NCBI GenBank assembly: GCA_005879975.1
Contig: VBIL01000161.1
Span: 1 to 39,811 of the forward strand
Direction of reading: 5' to 3'
Length of the DNA: 39,811 nt
Source of the DNA: Chloroflexota bacterium
GTDB taxonomy: Bacteria > Chloroflexota > Limnocylindria > P2-11E
Positions within the stretch are counted from its first letter, which is position 1. Each line of letters opens with the position of its first letter. The notes under the pieces were generated by a model that worked only from the letters and a program-made list of their open reading frames with translations, was not told the origin of the DNA and did not search any database. Below are positions 1 to 8,227 of this stretch, one piece after another. The translations under genes were made by a program, and so were the position numbers.

Positions 1-579
1 CAGTACCCGTTCTCGGGGCTTCGCGAGCTCGTACAGGACTTTGCGCGGCGCGGCAGGGAGGTCCCGTGGCTCAGGCTGGTCATCGTGGGCAGCGGCGAGC
101 TCTACGACGAGCTGCAGCGGATCCGCTCCGCGGGCGGACTTGAGCGGCAGGTCGTCATGACCGGCCAGCGCCCGGTCGACGAGGTCGGCGGTCTCATCGA
201 GGGGGCGGACTTCGGTCTCTTACCGGCCTACCGCAACGAGACGATGGAGCATCTCGTGCCTACGAAGGTAGTCGAGTACATGGAGCACGGAAAGGCCGTC
301 GTCGCCACGCGACTGCCCGGGCTCGAGGCCGAGTTCGGTGCGCTTCCTGGGCTCCTCTACATCGACCGGCCAGAAGAGACCATCGATCGGATCACGGCCC
401 TTGCGGCGAACGGGGGGTCTGGGGAGATCCGACGCGTCGCGCGCGAGCTGGGCGAGACGGCGCGAGACGCGATCCAGAAAGGCGATGACTGGGACACGGT
501 CACGCTGAACTTTCAGTCGATCCTCGAGCGCGAGGAGCCTCCCGACGCCCGCGAGGTCCAGGGTCGCGTCGCCCGATGA
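1..579 (+). CDS. Glycosyltransferase family 1/4-like protein, C-terminal part (5' truncated by window edge)
   Basis: Frame is open from base 1 (QYPFSGLRELVQDFARRGREVPWLRLVIVGSGELYDEL...); GT-B C-terminal features: 'LVIVGSGEL', 'VVMTGQRPVDEV', 'VPTKVVEYMEHGKAVVATRLPG'. Confidence 0.8.
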   Translation, partial: QYPFSGLRELVQDFARRGREVPWLRLVIVGSGELYDELQRIRSAGGLERQVVMTGQRPVDEVGGLIEGADFGLLPAYRNETMEHLVPTKVVEYMEHGKAVVATRLPGLEAEFGALPGLLYIDRPEETIDRITALAANGGSGEIRRVARELGETARDAIQKGDDWDTVTLNFQSILEREEPPDAREVQGRVAR

Positions 580-1521
580 GTACTCGGTCGTGCGCGCAGC
601 GGTCACGCGACCGCTGAGCTCCGGCAGGATCGGACGGATGACGTAGTACTCGCCGCGTTCGATCGTCCGGAAGACCTCCTCCTCTGAGATGAGGATCTCG
701 TGCACCTTTTCTCCGGGTCGCACACCGATGATCTCGATCTTGATCTCGCGATCGCCGACCAGCGCCTTCGCGACGTCCATGACACGGGCCGACGGCACGC
801 GCGGAATGAACGTGTCGCCCCGCTCGCCGGTCACAAGGGCCGCGAAGATCGTGTCGACAGCTTTGTCCAGGGTGAGTAGGAAGCGGGTCATCTCCACGAG
901 GGTGACGGTCACCGGGCCTCCGGAGTTGATCTGTTCGAGGAACAGCGGAACGACGGACCCGCGAGAGGAGATCACGTTCCCGTAGCGCACGCACAGGAAC
1001 TTCGCGCGGTGCCCGAGGTTCCCGTTGATGAAGATGCGCTCCTGAAGCGCCTTCGTCATACCCATCACGTTGACCGGCTTGCACGCCTTGTCGGTCGACA
1101 CCGCGAGCGCCACCTCAACGTTTGTCCCTTCGCTCAGGATCGCGCGGACGACGTTCCCGGCCCCGAGGACGTTGGTCTTCACAGCCTCGATCGGCTCGTA
1201 CTCGCACGAGGGGACCTGCTTGAGCGCGGCGGCGTGGAACACGATGTTGGCCTCGCGGACCGCGCTGGAGATCGACTCGTAGTCGCGGACGTCGCCGATC
1301 TTGAACTCGAGGACCCGCTTGTAATCGCGGAACGCGGCGTCTTCCGTCGGTGCCTTCTGGCGGCTCCACTCGGCGCGCATCTCGTGCTGCTTGGCCTCGT
1401 CCCGCGAGAACACAACGACCTTCGCTGGCTTTCCCAGCTCGCCCGACAGCAAACGGCGCACGAGCGCCCGCCCGAGCGAACCTGTTCCACCGGTCACCAG
1501 CACGCGCTTAGCGTCCAGCAT
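220..1521 (-). CDS. Polysaccharide biosynthesis NAD-dependent epimerase/dehydratase (CapD/FlaA1-like)
   Basis: MLDAKRVLVTGGTGSLGRALVRRLL..., 'FHAAALKQVPSCEYEPIEAVKTNVLGA', 'VSTDKACKPVNVMGMTKALQE'. The last ~95 residues lie antisense to the GT gene. Confidence 0.88.
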   Translation of the reverse strand: MLDAKRVLVTGGTGSLGRALVRRLLSGELGKPAKVVVFSRDEAKQHEMRAEWSRQKAPTEDAAFRDYKRVLEFKIGDVRDYESISSAVREANIVFHAAALKQVPSCEYEPIEAVKTNVLGAGNVVRAILSEGTNVEVALAVSTDKACKPVNVMGMTKALQERIFINGNLGHRAKFLCVRYGNVISSRGSVVPLFLEQINSGGPVTVTLVEMTRFLLTLDKAVDTIFAALVTGERGDTFIPRVPSARVMDVAKALVGDREIKIEIIGVRPGEKVHEILISEEEVFRTIERGEYYVIRPILPELSGRVTAARTTEYSSGDATLDLAGVGRLLALEDRLKVQRDRVPVIAFLDRVSRRLAQLARDASDLPRPPVRRKGRDPIDGLFWPVDVEEPRKRTELGLEPGQSRGDDGLSVLHVLDYLRRHEMLHRLVAVGR

Positions 1522-2380
1522 TCACTTTCCTCTGGTACAGCCTCGAATCTTCGGCGAGCTCGGACAGCATGTCATTCCAGGTCGGTCGCATAAGGCCGGT
1601 CCGCGACCAGAAGCGGTCCGAGTTGAGACTGCGATCGGAGACGACGGTCTCGTCCGGTTCCACGGTCGTGGCCGTGCCGAAGGCGTCGTTCAGAGCAATG
1701 AGCAGGTCGTATTTGGATATCGGGGGTCCGGACAGGTGGAAGATGCCGTCCACTCCCGGGCTCGTCTGGGCGAGCTTCCCGACGACGCTGGCCAGGTAGT
1801 TCGTCGTGACCCCGCTCCAGATCACTCTTGCGAATCCGGGAACGCGGGTGCCGGCCCGACCGAGGAACCATTCCAGGAGTCCGGTGAGGTTCTCGAGCTC
1901 GCGGCCGATGATCGAGGTGCGGATCGTGAGTATGCCCGCACCCTCGACCTCCCCGAGGAGCTTGGAGCGCCCGTAAAGGTCCACCGGGTCCGGATCGTCG
2001 TCCTCGGAGTAGTCGCCGCGCCGGCCTGAGAAGACGCAGTCCGTGCTGAAGTGGATGAGTCGAGCGTGCGAGGCCCGGCAGAGCGTTGCGAGTCGATGCG
2101 GGAAGAGTGAATTGACCGAGATGCTCAGGACCGGATCATGCGCGGTGGCGCGCTGTTTGACGATGCCGATCGCGTTTATGACAACGTCCGGCCGTGCGAC
2201 CTCGACCGCCTTGGCGACCGAGTCGAATGCAAGAGCGTCGACGCCTCCGATCGGCCGCGTCGCGCCATAGATCTCCGGGAGCTCTGTGCCCGCCGACCTG
2301 AAGGTGGCCGACACGTCGAAATCAGCGGAGAGGACCTGGCAGAGCTTGTGGCCGAGCATTCCGGAGCCGCCGAGGACCAA
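1508..2380 (-). CDS. dTDP-4-dehydrorhamnose reductase-like SDR (RmlD substrate-binding family)
   Basis: 'LVLGGSGMLGHKLCQVL', 'FSTDCVFSGRRGDYSEDDDPDPVDLYGRSKLLGE'. The track ORF (to 3244) extends too far upstream through the response-regulator gene; TTG at 2380 is a plausible start. Confidence 0.8.
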   Translation of the reverse strand: MVLGGSGMLGHKLCQVLSADFDVSATFRSAGTELPEIYGATRPIGGVDALAFDSVAKAVEVARPDVVINAIGIVKQRATAHDPVLSISVNSLFPHRLATLCRASHARLIHFSTDCVFSGRRGDYSEDDDPDPVDLYGRSKLLGEVEGAGILTIRTSIIGRELENLTGLLEWFLGRAGTRVPGFARVIWSGVTTNYLASVVGKLAQTSPGVDGIFHLSGPPISKYDLLIALNDAFGTATTVEPDETVVSDRSLNSDRFWSRTGLMRPTWNDMLSELAEDSRLYQRKVNAGR

Positions 2381-2421
2381 GAGACGCAGAGCGTTACGGT
2401 CTGATGGTCCGGCGCGCGCGA

Positions 2422-3132
2422 TCAGTGGATCGTGCCCTTCTCGAGGAGTCCGCGGTTGTGGACATACAGCGCGGCCTGCGTGCGGTCGGTGAGCTCGAGC
2501 TTGCTGAAGATGTTGGAGATGTGCGTCTTCACGGTGCGCTCGCTGATGCCGAGCGCCGCCGCGATCTCCTTGTTCGCGCGACCGCTCGCGACGAGCTTCA
2601 GTACCTCGCGCTCGCGCGCCGTCAGATCGCTGTAGCCCTCGTCGTCGCCCGCGGGACGATCGCCCCCGCGCAACCGACCGAACTCGTCGAGGACACGGCG
2701 CGCGACCGACGGGTAGATCAGCGAGAAGCCATCGGCGACCGTTCGGATGGCGTTCGTCAGCTGACTGCCGGTGACCTCCTTCAGGAGGTAGCCTGATGCG
2801 CCCGCCCGGATGGAGCTGAAGACGAGGTCGTCCTCGTCGTAGTTGGTGAGCACGATGACGCGCGACGACGGGACCGAGTTGCGGACGCGCCGGGTCGCGG
2901 TGACCCCGTCCCAGTCGCCCATCTTGATGTCCATCAAGATCACGTCGGGAAGCAGCTCCTGCGCGAGTGCGAGTGCCTCGTGTCCGTCGCCGGCCTCGCC
3001 CACCACCTCGATCTCGGGTTCGGTCTCGAGGATCGACCGGAGGCCGCTCCGGACGAGCGCGTGATCGTCCGCGATGAGCACGCGGATCTTGCGGCCCGGG
3101 GGCTGGGGGAAGGGGGACCCGAGTGCGGTCAT
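2422..3132 (-). CDS. NarL/LuxR-family response regulator
   Basis: REC domain 'RVLIADDHALVRSGLRSIL...DVILMDIKMGDWDG...YLLKEVTGSQL' plus HTH 'LTAREREVLKLVASGRANKEIAAALGISERTVKTHISNIFSKL'. ATG overlaps the histidine kinase stop by 4 nt. Confidence 0.93.
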   Translation of the reverse strand: MTALGSPFPQPPGRKIRVLIADDHALVRSGLRSILETEPEIEVVGEAGDGHEALALAQELLPDVILMDIKMGDWDGVTATRRVRNSVPSSRVIVLTNYDEDDLVFSSIRAGASGYLLKEVTGSQLTNAIRTVADGFSLIYPSVARRVLDEFGRLRGGDRPAGDDEGYSDLTAREREVLKLVASGRANKEIAAALGISERTVKTHISNIFSKLELTDRTQAALYVHNRGLLEKGTIH

Positions 3133-5282
3133 CGGCCGAACAGCCTTCCGAGAAAGCTTGCCTTCTCGCTCCGTTCGATGTCCTCGATCGCGCCGTGCTG
3201 CTCGGTGTCCTCGACGGTGTCGGCCCACGCGGGCGTCGCCTCATCGGCGCCGGCCCGGTATGGGATCGACGCGCGGACGATCGTGCCGCGGCCGGGCTCG
3301 CTGCGCACCACCAGCTGGCCGCCGACGCCTTCGGCGCGCTCCCTCATCCCGACGATGCCGTAGTGGCCGCGTTCCTCGGCGGTCGACATCTCGTTCGAGT
3401 CGAACCCTTTGCCGTCGTCTTCGATCGTCGCGACGACCTGGTCCTGGTCATAACGCAGCACGACCTTCGCGTTCGACGCGCCGGCGTGCTGACCGACGTT
3501 GCGCAGACCCTCACCGACGATGCGAATGACGGCGCGCTCGACGAAGGGCTCGAGCTCACGCTCGGGGCCAGTCTCTTCGAAGTCGACGTGGAGGCCGCTC
3601 TGCCGGCGGAGATCGTCGACGAGCCGCGCCACCGTGACCGGCAGGTTCAGACCGCCGGCCTCCTCGGTCTGGCGCAGCGCGGCCATGTACTGGCGGACGT
3701 CTGAGAGCGTCGCACGCGCGTCCCGGGCGGCCTTGGCCAGCTGCGGGCCGAGGACGGAGGGATCGCGGTCGAGCGCCCGCTGGCAGCCCTCGAGGGCGAG
3801 TACAACGCCCGTGAGCTCCTGGGCGAGTCCATCGTGCAGCTCCTGCGCGATGCGGCGCCGCTCGGTGCTCGCCGTGCGCTGCATGAGGTCGGACGACTGA
3901 GACTTCTGGAGCATGCCCGAGAGGTACTCGCCGAGCGTGGCTGCGAAGTCCGCCTCCGCCGGCGTGTACGGCGTGGTCGCGCGTCCGAGGACGAGCACGC
4001 CGAGGACGACACCGGTGTGCATGCCTCCGATCGGCGCGAGCAGGAAGCGCGTCGAGCTGGGGGCGGCCCAGTCGGGCCGGTCCTCCGACATGCCGTATTC
4101 CGCCGTCGCCGTGCGCCGCTCGCGGAGGACCTGCGCAAGCACGGTGTCGGTTCCGGAGGTCGAGAGATCGGATGGGATGACGTCGCCGTAGCCGGTCGAC
4201 GCACGAAGGTGGAGATGATGCTCCTCCGCCTGCCAGACGCCGACCGCGTCGTGGCGCAGGTTGTCGGCGAGCATCGCGACCGCGCTCTCGAGGTCGCTCT
4301 GCGGATCGATGCCGAGGGTCGCGAAGCGCGAGAGCTCGTACAGCACCAGTGCCTGCCGTCGATCCTCCTCGGCCCGCTGGAACTCCTCGGCCGTGAGCAA
4401 GGCCGCGGCGATATCGGACGCGACCTGCGCCAGCGAGTCCACATGAGCCTGTCCGTAGCGCTCCTGCGCGGCGCGGTGCTTCACATTCACCACGCCGAGC
4501 GTCCGCCCATTCGCGCGCAGGGGCACGATCATCGATTCGCTCGCCGTTGGATCGGTTCCGCCCTGGACGTGACCGGAGAGCAGGACCGGCTTCCCACTCT
4601 GCGCGACCCCGCCCGAGATGCCCTCGCCGATCATCTTGCGATCTAGCTTCGCCGCGTCGGAGAGGCCGCGCGAGCTGCGCACCGAAAGCTCGCCCTGGGC
4701 GTTCGCGAGCATGATCGAAACGCCGTCGGCGCTGAACACCTCGGCGAGCTGCGCGGTCGTTTGCTCGAGCAGCTGATCGGGATCGCGTTCGCGCCGGATG
4801 ATCGCCTGCAAGTCGCGCGACGCCTTGAGCTTGGCCTCGGCGTCTTGCTGCTGCCGCTGCGCGCGCCAGAGCGCGTTCGCTTCGGCGAGCTCGAGACCGA
4901 CGAGCTCCGCGACACGACTCAGGCCGGCGACGTCTTCCGGTGAGAACACACGACCGACGAGCATCGCCGCAAGGCCGCCGACGAGCTGATCTTTCCAGAT
5001 CACAGGTGAGACCGCGAGCGTGTCGGCGAGTCGCCCATCGGCAAGCGCGATCGTGACCCCGCTCGTGGCTTGATCGGTCACGCGCTCGGTCATCGCCCTC
5101 GCGAGCATCACAGCGGCGACGCCGTCACTCCACTTCGTCTCAGCCGGGAGATTGTGTGCGACGTACGTCACGTAGCCAGCGCCCTTCATCTGTAGGACGA
5201 CCGCGATCGCGTCGGCGCGCGCGACCTTTGCAAGGTATGCCATGCGTGCAGACCAGAAGTCGGCGTCGAGACGAAGCGTCAC
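3129..5282 (-). CDS. GAF-domain sensor histidine kinase (NarX-type, HisKA_3/HATPase_c)
   Basis: Repeated GAF-like segments; H-box 'TERRRIAQELHDGLAQELTGVVLALEGCQ'; 'IVGEGLRNVGQHAGASNAKVVLRY...ATIEDDGKGF'; 'GHYGIVGMRERAEGVGGQLVVRSEPGRGT'. Confidence 0.93.
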   Translation of the reverse strand: MTLRLDADFWSARMAYLAKVARADAIAVVLQMKGAGYVTYVAHNLPAETKWSDGVAAVMLARAMTERVTDQATSGVTIALADGRLADTLAVSPVIWKDQLVGGLAAMLVGRVFSPEDVAGLSRVAELVGLELAEANALWRAQRQQQDAEAKLKASRDLQAIIRRERDPDQLLEQTTAQLAEVFSADGVSIMLANAQGELSVRSSRGLSDAAKLDRKMIGEGISGGVAQSGKPVLLSGHVQGGTDPTASESMIVPLRANGRTLGVVNVKHRAAQERYGQAHVDSLAQVASDIAAALLTAEEFQRAEEDRRQALVLYELSRFATLGIDPQSDLESAVAMLADNLRHDAVGVWQAEEHHLHLRASTGYGDVIPSDLSTSGTDTVLAQVLRERRTATAEYGMSEDRPDWAAPSSTRFLLAPIGGMHTGVVLGVLVLGRATTPYTPAEADFAATLGEYLSGMLQKSQSSDLMQRTASTERRRIAQELHDGLAQELTGVVLALEGCQRALDRDPSVLGPQLAKAARDARATLSDVRQYMAALRQTEEAGGLNLPVTVARLVDDLRRQSGLHVDFEETGPERELEPFVERAVIRIVGEGLRNVGQHAGASNAKVVLRYDQDQVVATIEDDGKGFDSNEMSTAEERGHYGIVGMRERAEGVGGQLVVRSEPGRGTIVRASIPYRAGADEATPAWADTVEDTEQHGAIEDIERSEKASFLGRLFGR

Positions 5283-5291
5283 GCGCGTCTT

Positions 5292-7064
5292 CTATGCGAC
5301 GCCGGCGCCCGCCTCGCCCTCGATACGGAGCTCCAAGGTCGTGCCGCCGCTCCGCGATTTCGCGAAGCGCGGCTGCTCGAGCATGGCGATCGCTGACCAA
5401 AACTCGTCCACGGACATTGGTACGCGCAGTCCGAGCGCGAGCGTCGCGACGCCTCCCCTGAAGTCACGCACGTAGAGCGTACGGACCTGCGCCAGCGACT
5501 GAATGCGGCGCTCGATCTCCACGAGCCGCGCGAAGGACGGGACCGGAGACAGCATCAGCACAATGTTGCTGGTCGGAGCCGCCGGCTCCTCCCTCTGGGG
5601 GGTGAGTTGCTCCGTTTCCGCCACCTGCGCGACCTCTTCGCGCTCTACGACGCTCAGTTCAGGGCTCATCCGAGGCGCCTCCGGCCCTCCGAAGACCTCT
5701 TCCTCTTCGATACCGGGCGCCGCCTGCGCGGCCCGGGCCGCCTCCGCTAGGCGGGCCGCTTCCTGCGCCGACCGCGCGGCGGCCTCAGCCACGCGGGTGG
5801 CCTCGGCGATCCGCTCGGCCTCGGCAGCGCGTCGCGCTTCCTCCGCGCGCGCGGCGACCTCGGCCTGACGGCGGGCATCCTCGGCTTGACGCCGGGCCTC
5901 GTCGGAGCGTCGCGTCTCTTCTGCCCGACGAGCATCTTCCGCGCGGCGCTCTTCCTCGCGCCGGGCGTACTCGGCAGCCCGCGCCTCTTCGGCCGAACGG
6001 CGCGCTTCCTCGGCGGCGCGTGCCGCGAGGGCCGCGCGCTCGGCATCAGCCGCCGCGCGTTCGGCGTCCACCGCGCGCTGGGCCTCCGATGCGCGAGCCG
6101 CCTGCTGCGCAACGCGCATCGCCTCCTGCGCCGTGCGCGTGGCCTCCGCCGCGCGTTCCGCGTCCGCGGCGCGCTGGGCCTCCGCGGCACGGGCCGCTTC
6201 CTGCGCAACGCGCATCGCCTGTTGCGCGGCGCGGGTCGCCTCGCTGGCGGACTCGCGTTGCGCCTCGGCGAGCTCTCGGGCTTCCTGCACCGCGCGCGAC
6301 GCTTCTTCGGTCGAACGCCTCGCCTGCTCGGCGGCGCGTGTGGCCTCGCCCGCGCGCTCCGTTTCCGCGGCGCGCTGCGCTTCGGCCGCGCGCTGAGCTT
6401 GCTCGCGTGCAGCCTGTGCTTGCTCTTGCGCATCGCGAGCCTGCTGGTGCGCGGCGCGCGCCTGCTCTTGCGCGGATCTGGTCTGCTCCTCTGCCGCGCG
6501 AGCCTTCTCTTCCGCCGCGCGTGCCTGCTCCGCCGCCGCACTCGCGTCACGAGCGGCGTCGGCCGCCGCGCCAGCCTGCTTGCGGATGTCGTCGAGAAGC
6601 TCGGTGAAGACACCCTTGAGCGCCTCGGCCGCCATCGTGCGGGCCTCGGCCGCGTTCTCCTCGTGCGTCTTCTCCGAGACCTGTGCGGCGGCGTCACGAC
6701 GAGGACCGCGCAGGGCCGAGAAACCGCTGCGCCGGGTCGTGGCGATCTCATCGACGAGACCGTCACGCTCCTCACGGAGCCGATCGATCTCCTTTAAGAG
6801 GAGCTTCCGCTCCTCGCGCGCCTGCTCGAGGATCTGCTGGGATGCGGCCTCGGCGCGCGCGCGGATCTGGTGCGCCGCCCGAAGTGCGCCCGCGAGAGCT
6901 TCTTTGACGGTCGCGTCGAATTCCTCATAGACGGCGACCCGTTTCCGGGCGGCGTCCAGGTCGGATTCGAGCGTCGCGACGCGCTTGGTAAGCTCGGTCA
7001 CGCGGTCGGAAAGCGCGCCGATGACATCGCCGGAAGCGCTCACATGCTGAGACTCGTCAGACAC
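5292..7064 (-). CDS. Ala/Glu/Arg-rich long coiled-coil protein with DivIVA-like N-terminal segment and uncharacterised C-terminal domain
   Basis: N-term '...RVAVYEEFDATVKEALAGALRAAHQIRARAEAASQQILEQAREERKLLLKEIDRLREER' resembles a DivIVA coiled coil; ~300 aa A/E/R-rich repeats; globular C-term 'SPVPSFARLVEIERRIQSLAQVRTLYVRDFRGGVATLALGL...TTLELRI'. Confidence 0.75.
   Translation of the reverse strand: MSDESQHVSASGDVIGALSDRVTELTKRVATLESDLDAARKRVAVYEEFDATVKEALAGALRAAHQIRARAEAASQQILEQAREERKLLLKEIDRLREERDGLVDEIATTRRSGFSALRGPRRDAAAQVSEKTHEENAAEARTMAAEALKGVFTELLDDIRKQAGAAADAARDASAAAEQARAAEEKARAAEEQTRSAQEQARAAHQQARDAQEQAQAAREQAQRAAEAQRAAETERAGEATRAAEQARRSTEEASRAVQEARELAEAQRESASEATRAAQQAMRVAQEAARAAEAQRAADAERAAEATRTAQEAMRVAQQAARASEAQRAVDAERAAADAERAALAARAAEEARRSAEEARAAEYARREEERRAEDARRAEETRRSDEARRQAEDARRQAEVAARAEEARRAAEAERIAEATRVAEAAARSAQEAARLAEAARAAQAAPGIEEEEVFGGPEAPRMSPELSVVEREEVAQVAETEQLTPQREEPAAPTSNIVLMLSPVPSFARLVEIERRIQSLAQVRTLYVRDFRGGVATLALGLRVPMSVDEFWSAIAMLEQPRFAKSRSGGTTLELRIEGEAGAGVA
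6106..6297 (-). repeat. Imperfect 96-bp (32-aa) tandem repeat inside the coiled-coil gene
   Basis: Core 'tgcgcaacgcgcatcgcct' starts at 6106 and again at 6202 (offset 96). Protein copies: RVAQEAARAAEAQRAADAERAAEATRTAQEAM / RVAQQAARASEAQRAVDAERAA. Confidence 0.7.
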
Positions 7065-7171
7065 GCGGTCACCCTCCGGTCGCTTGGTCTCTACCCAACT
7101 CCCCGCGTGCGTGCCAAAGCGTATACGACGGCGGCAAGGACAGGCAGAATTCGCTGATCACGCGGCCGAAG

Positions 7172-7615
7172 GTGCTGCTCGTCGTGGGACACCCCAGCAT
7201 CGGCGCGGCGCTCGAAACGCTGCTCCGCATCGAGGACCGCTTCGAAGTGCGACGCGCGCAGTCGATCGAGCAGGCTGTGGCCGGGCTCGACAGCTGGCCC
7301 GCGGACTTGGCACTCGTGGACGGCGTGCTCGTGCCGACCGGCCGCACGGAGGAGCTCGCGATGCCGGCGATCGTGCTCTCGGGGAACCCTGCCGATGGCA
7401 AGCGCCTCGCGTCCCGCTTCGCAGAGGGTCGCGGGTGGCTGCGGAAGGACGCCACCGCGGAGGAGCTCCGCGCGGCGATCGACCGCGCGCTCAGGAGAAG
7501 GGGGCCCTGGGCGCCTAGCGACCGTGGACGTCGGCTGGTCCTGGTCGCGGTCACCGTCGCCGTGCTCTCCATCCTGCTCGCGATCGCGTGGTACGCGTTG
7601 CGGCTCAGAGGGTAG
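7172..7615 (+). CDS. Degenerate response-regulator receiver-like protein with C-terminal transmembrane anchor
   Basis: 'VLLVVGHPSIGAALETLL...ADLALVDGVL...AIVLSGNP...GWLRKDATAEELRAAIDRAL' is receiver-like; ends with 'RRLVLVAVTVAVLSILLAIAWYALRLRG' (one TM helix). Confidence 0.65.
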   Translation: MLLVVGHPSIGAALETLLRIEDRFEVRRAQSIEQAVAGLDSWPADLALVDGVLVPTGRTEELAMPAIVLSGNPADGKRLASRFAEGRGWLRKDATAEELRAAIDRALRRRGPWAPSDRGRRLVLVAVTVAVLSILLAIAWYALRLRG

Positions 7616-7617
7616 GG

Positions 7618-8187
7618 ATGCCGAAAGACGACAAAGACGACAAGAAGAAGAAGGAGAAGGGCGACGATGTCGTCGATCTCTCCTCGCGGATCGGCGCGCG
7701 CCAGCCGGGCGACCAGGCACCCGCGAAGCCCCCGCCGCCGCCCGAGCCCCCGGCCAAGCGGCACGATGCGCCGATACCGTCCGCGCCGAAGCCGCGCCTC
7801 ATCCCGACCCGCGAGGATCGCGAACAGACCGCGATGATCCAGAAAGCGATGATCGAAGAGACCTCGGCCCCGCAGCCGGCGATCCCTTCGCCTCGGACGG
7901 CGCCGGGACCTGGAGAGACCGACCTCGTGGTCACACCGCTGCCGACACCCGATGACTGGCACCGCTTCGAGCTCGCGCTCCGCAAGGTACGCGGGGTGGG
8001 GCAGCTCCGCACCGAGTACTACCGTCACGGCGTGCTGAAGGTCCGGGTCAGCTATCAGGGAACGGACCGTCTCGCGACGGCACTGCGCGCCGGGGTACCT
8101 GGGTATCGCGTGCGTGTCATAGGTGAGGACCGCGCGACGTTGCAGATCCTCGTCACATCGGAGTCGGACGAGCGCCGACCGGGATAG
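7618..8187 (+). CDS. Hypothetical protein with charged/Pro-rich N-terminus and a C-terminal alpha/beta domain similar to that of the coiled-coil protein
   Basis: MPKDDKDDKKKKEKGDDVVDL...; C-term 'VVTPLPTPDDWHRFELALRKVRGVGQLRTEYYRHGVLKVRVSYQGTDRLATALRAGVPGYRVRVIGEDRATLQILV'. ATG 2 nt after the previous stop. Confidence 0.65.
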   Translation: MPKDDKDDKKKKEKGDDVVDLSSRIGARQPGDQAPAKPPPPPEPPAKRHDAPIPSAPKPRLIPTREDREQTAMIQKAMIEETSAPQPAIPSPRTAPGPGETDLVVTPLPTPDDWHRFELALRKVRGVGQLRTEYYRHGVLKVRVSYQGTDRLATALRAGVPGYRVRVIGEDRATLQILVTSESDERRPG

Positions 8188-8227
8188 GCTGCGCGGCGGA
8201 CCGGCATTAGCCGATAGAGTGGTCGCG

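Noticed and set aside
5700-6600. CRISPR-like or satellite DNA array
   Set aside because: The periodicity is codon-phased (96 bp = 32 aa) and explained by coiled-coil protein repeats; no spacer/repeat structure.
5886-6797. 303-aa plus-strand ORF with Leu/Arg-rich translation
   Set aside because: Exact antisense of the Ala-rich coiled-coil gene; produced by GC-rich repeat codons, with no family-like motifs.
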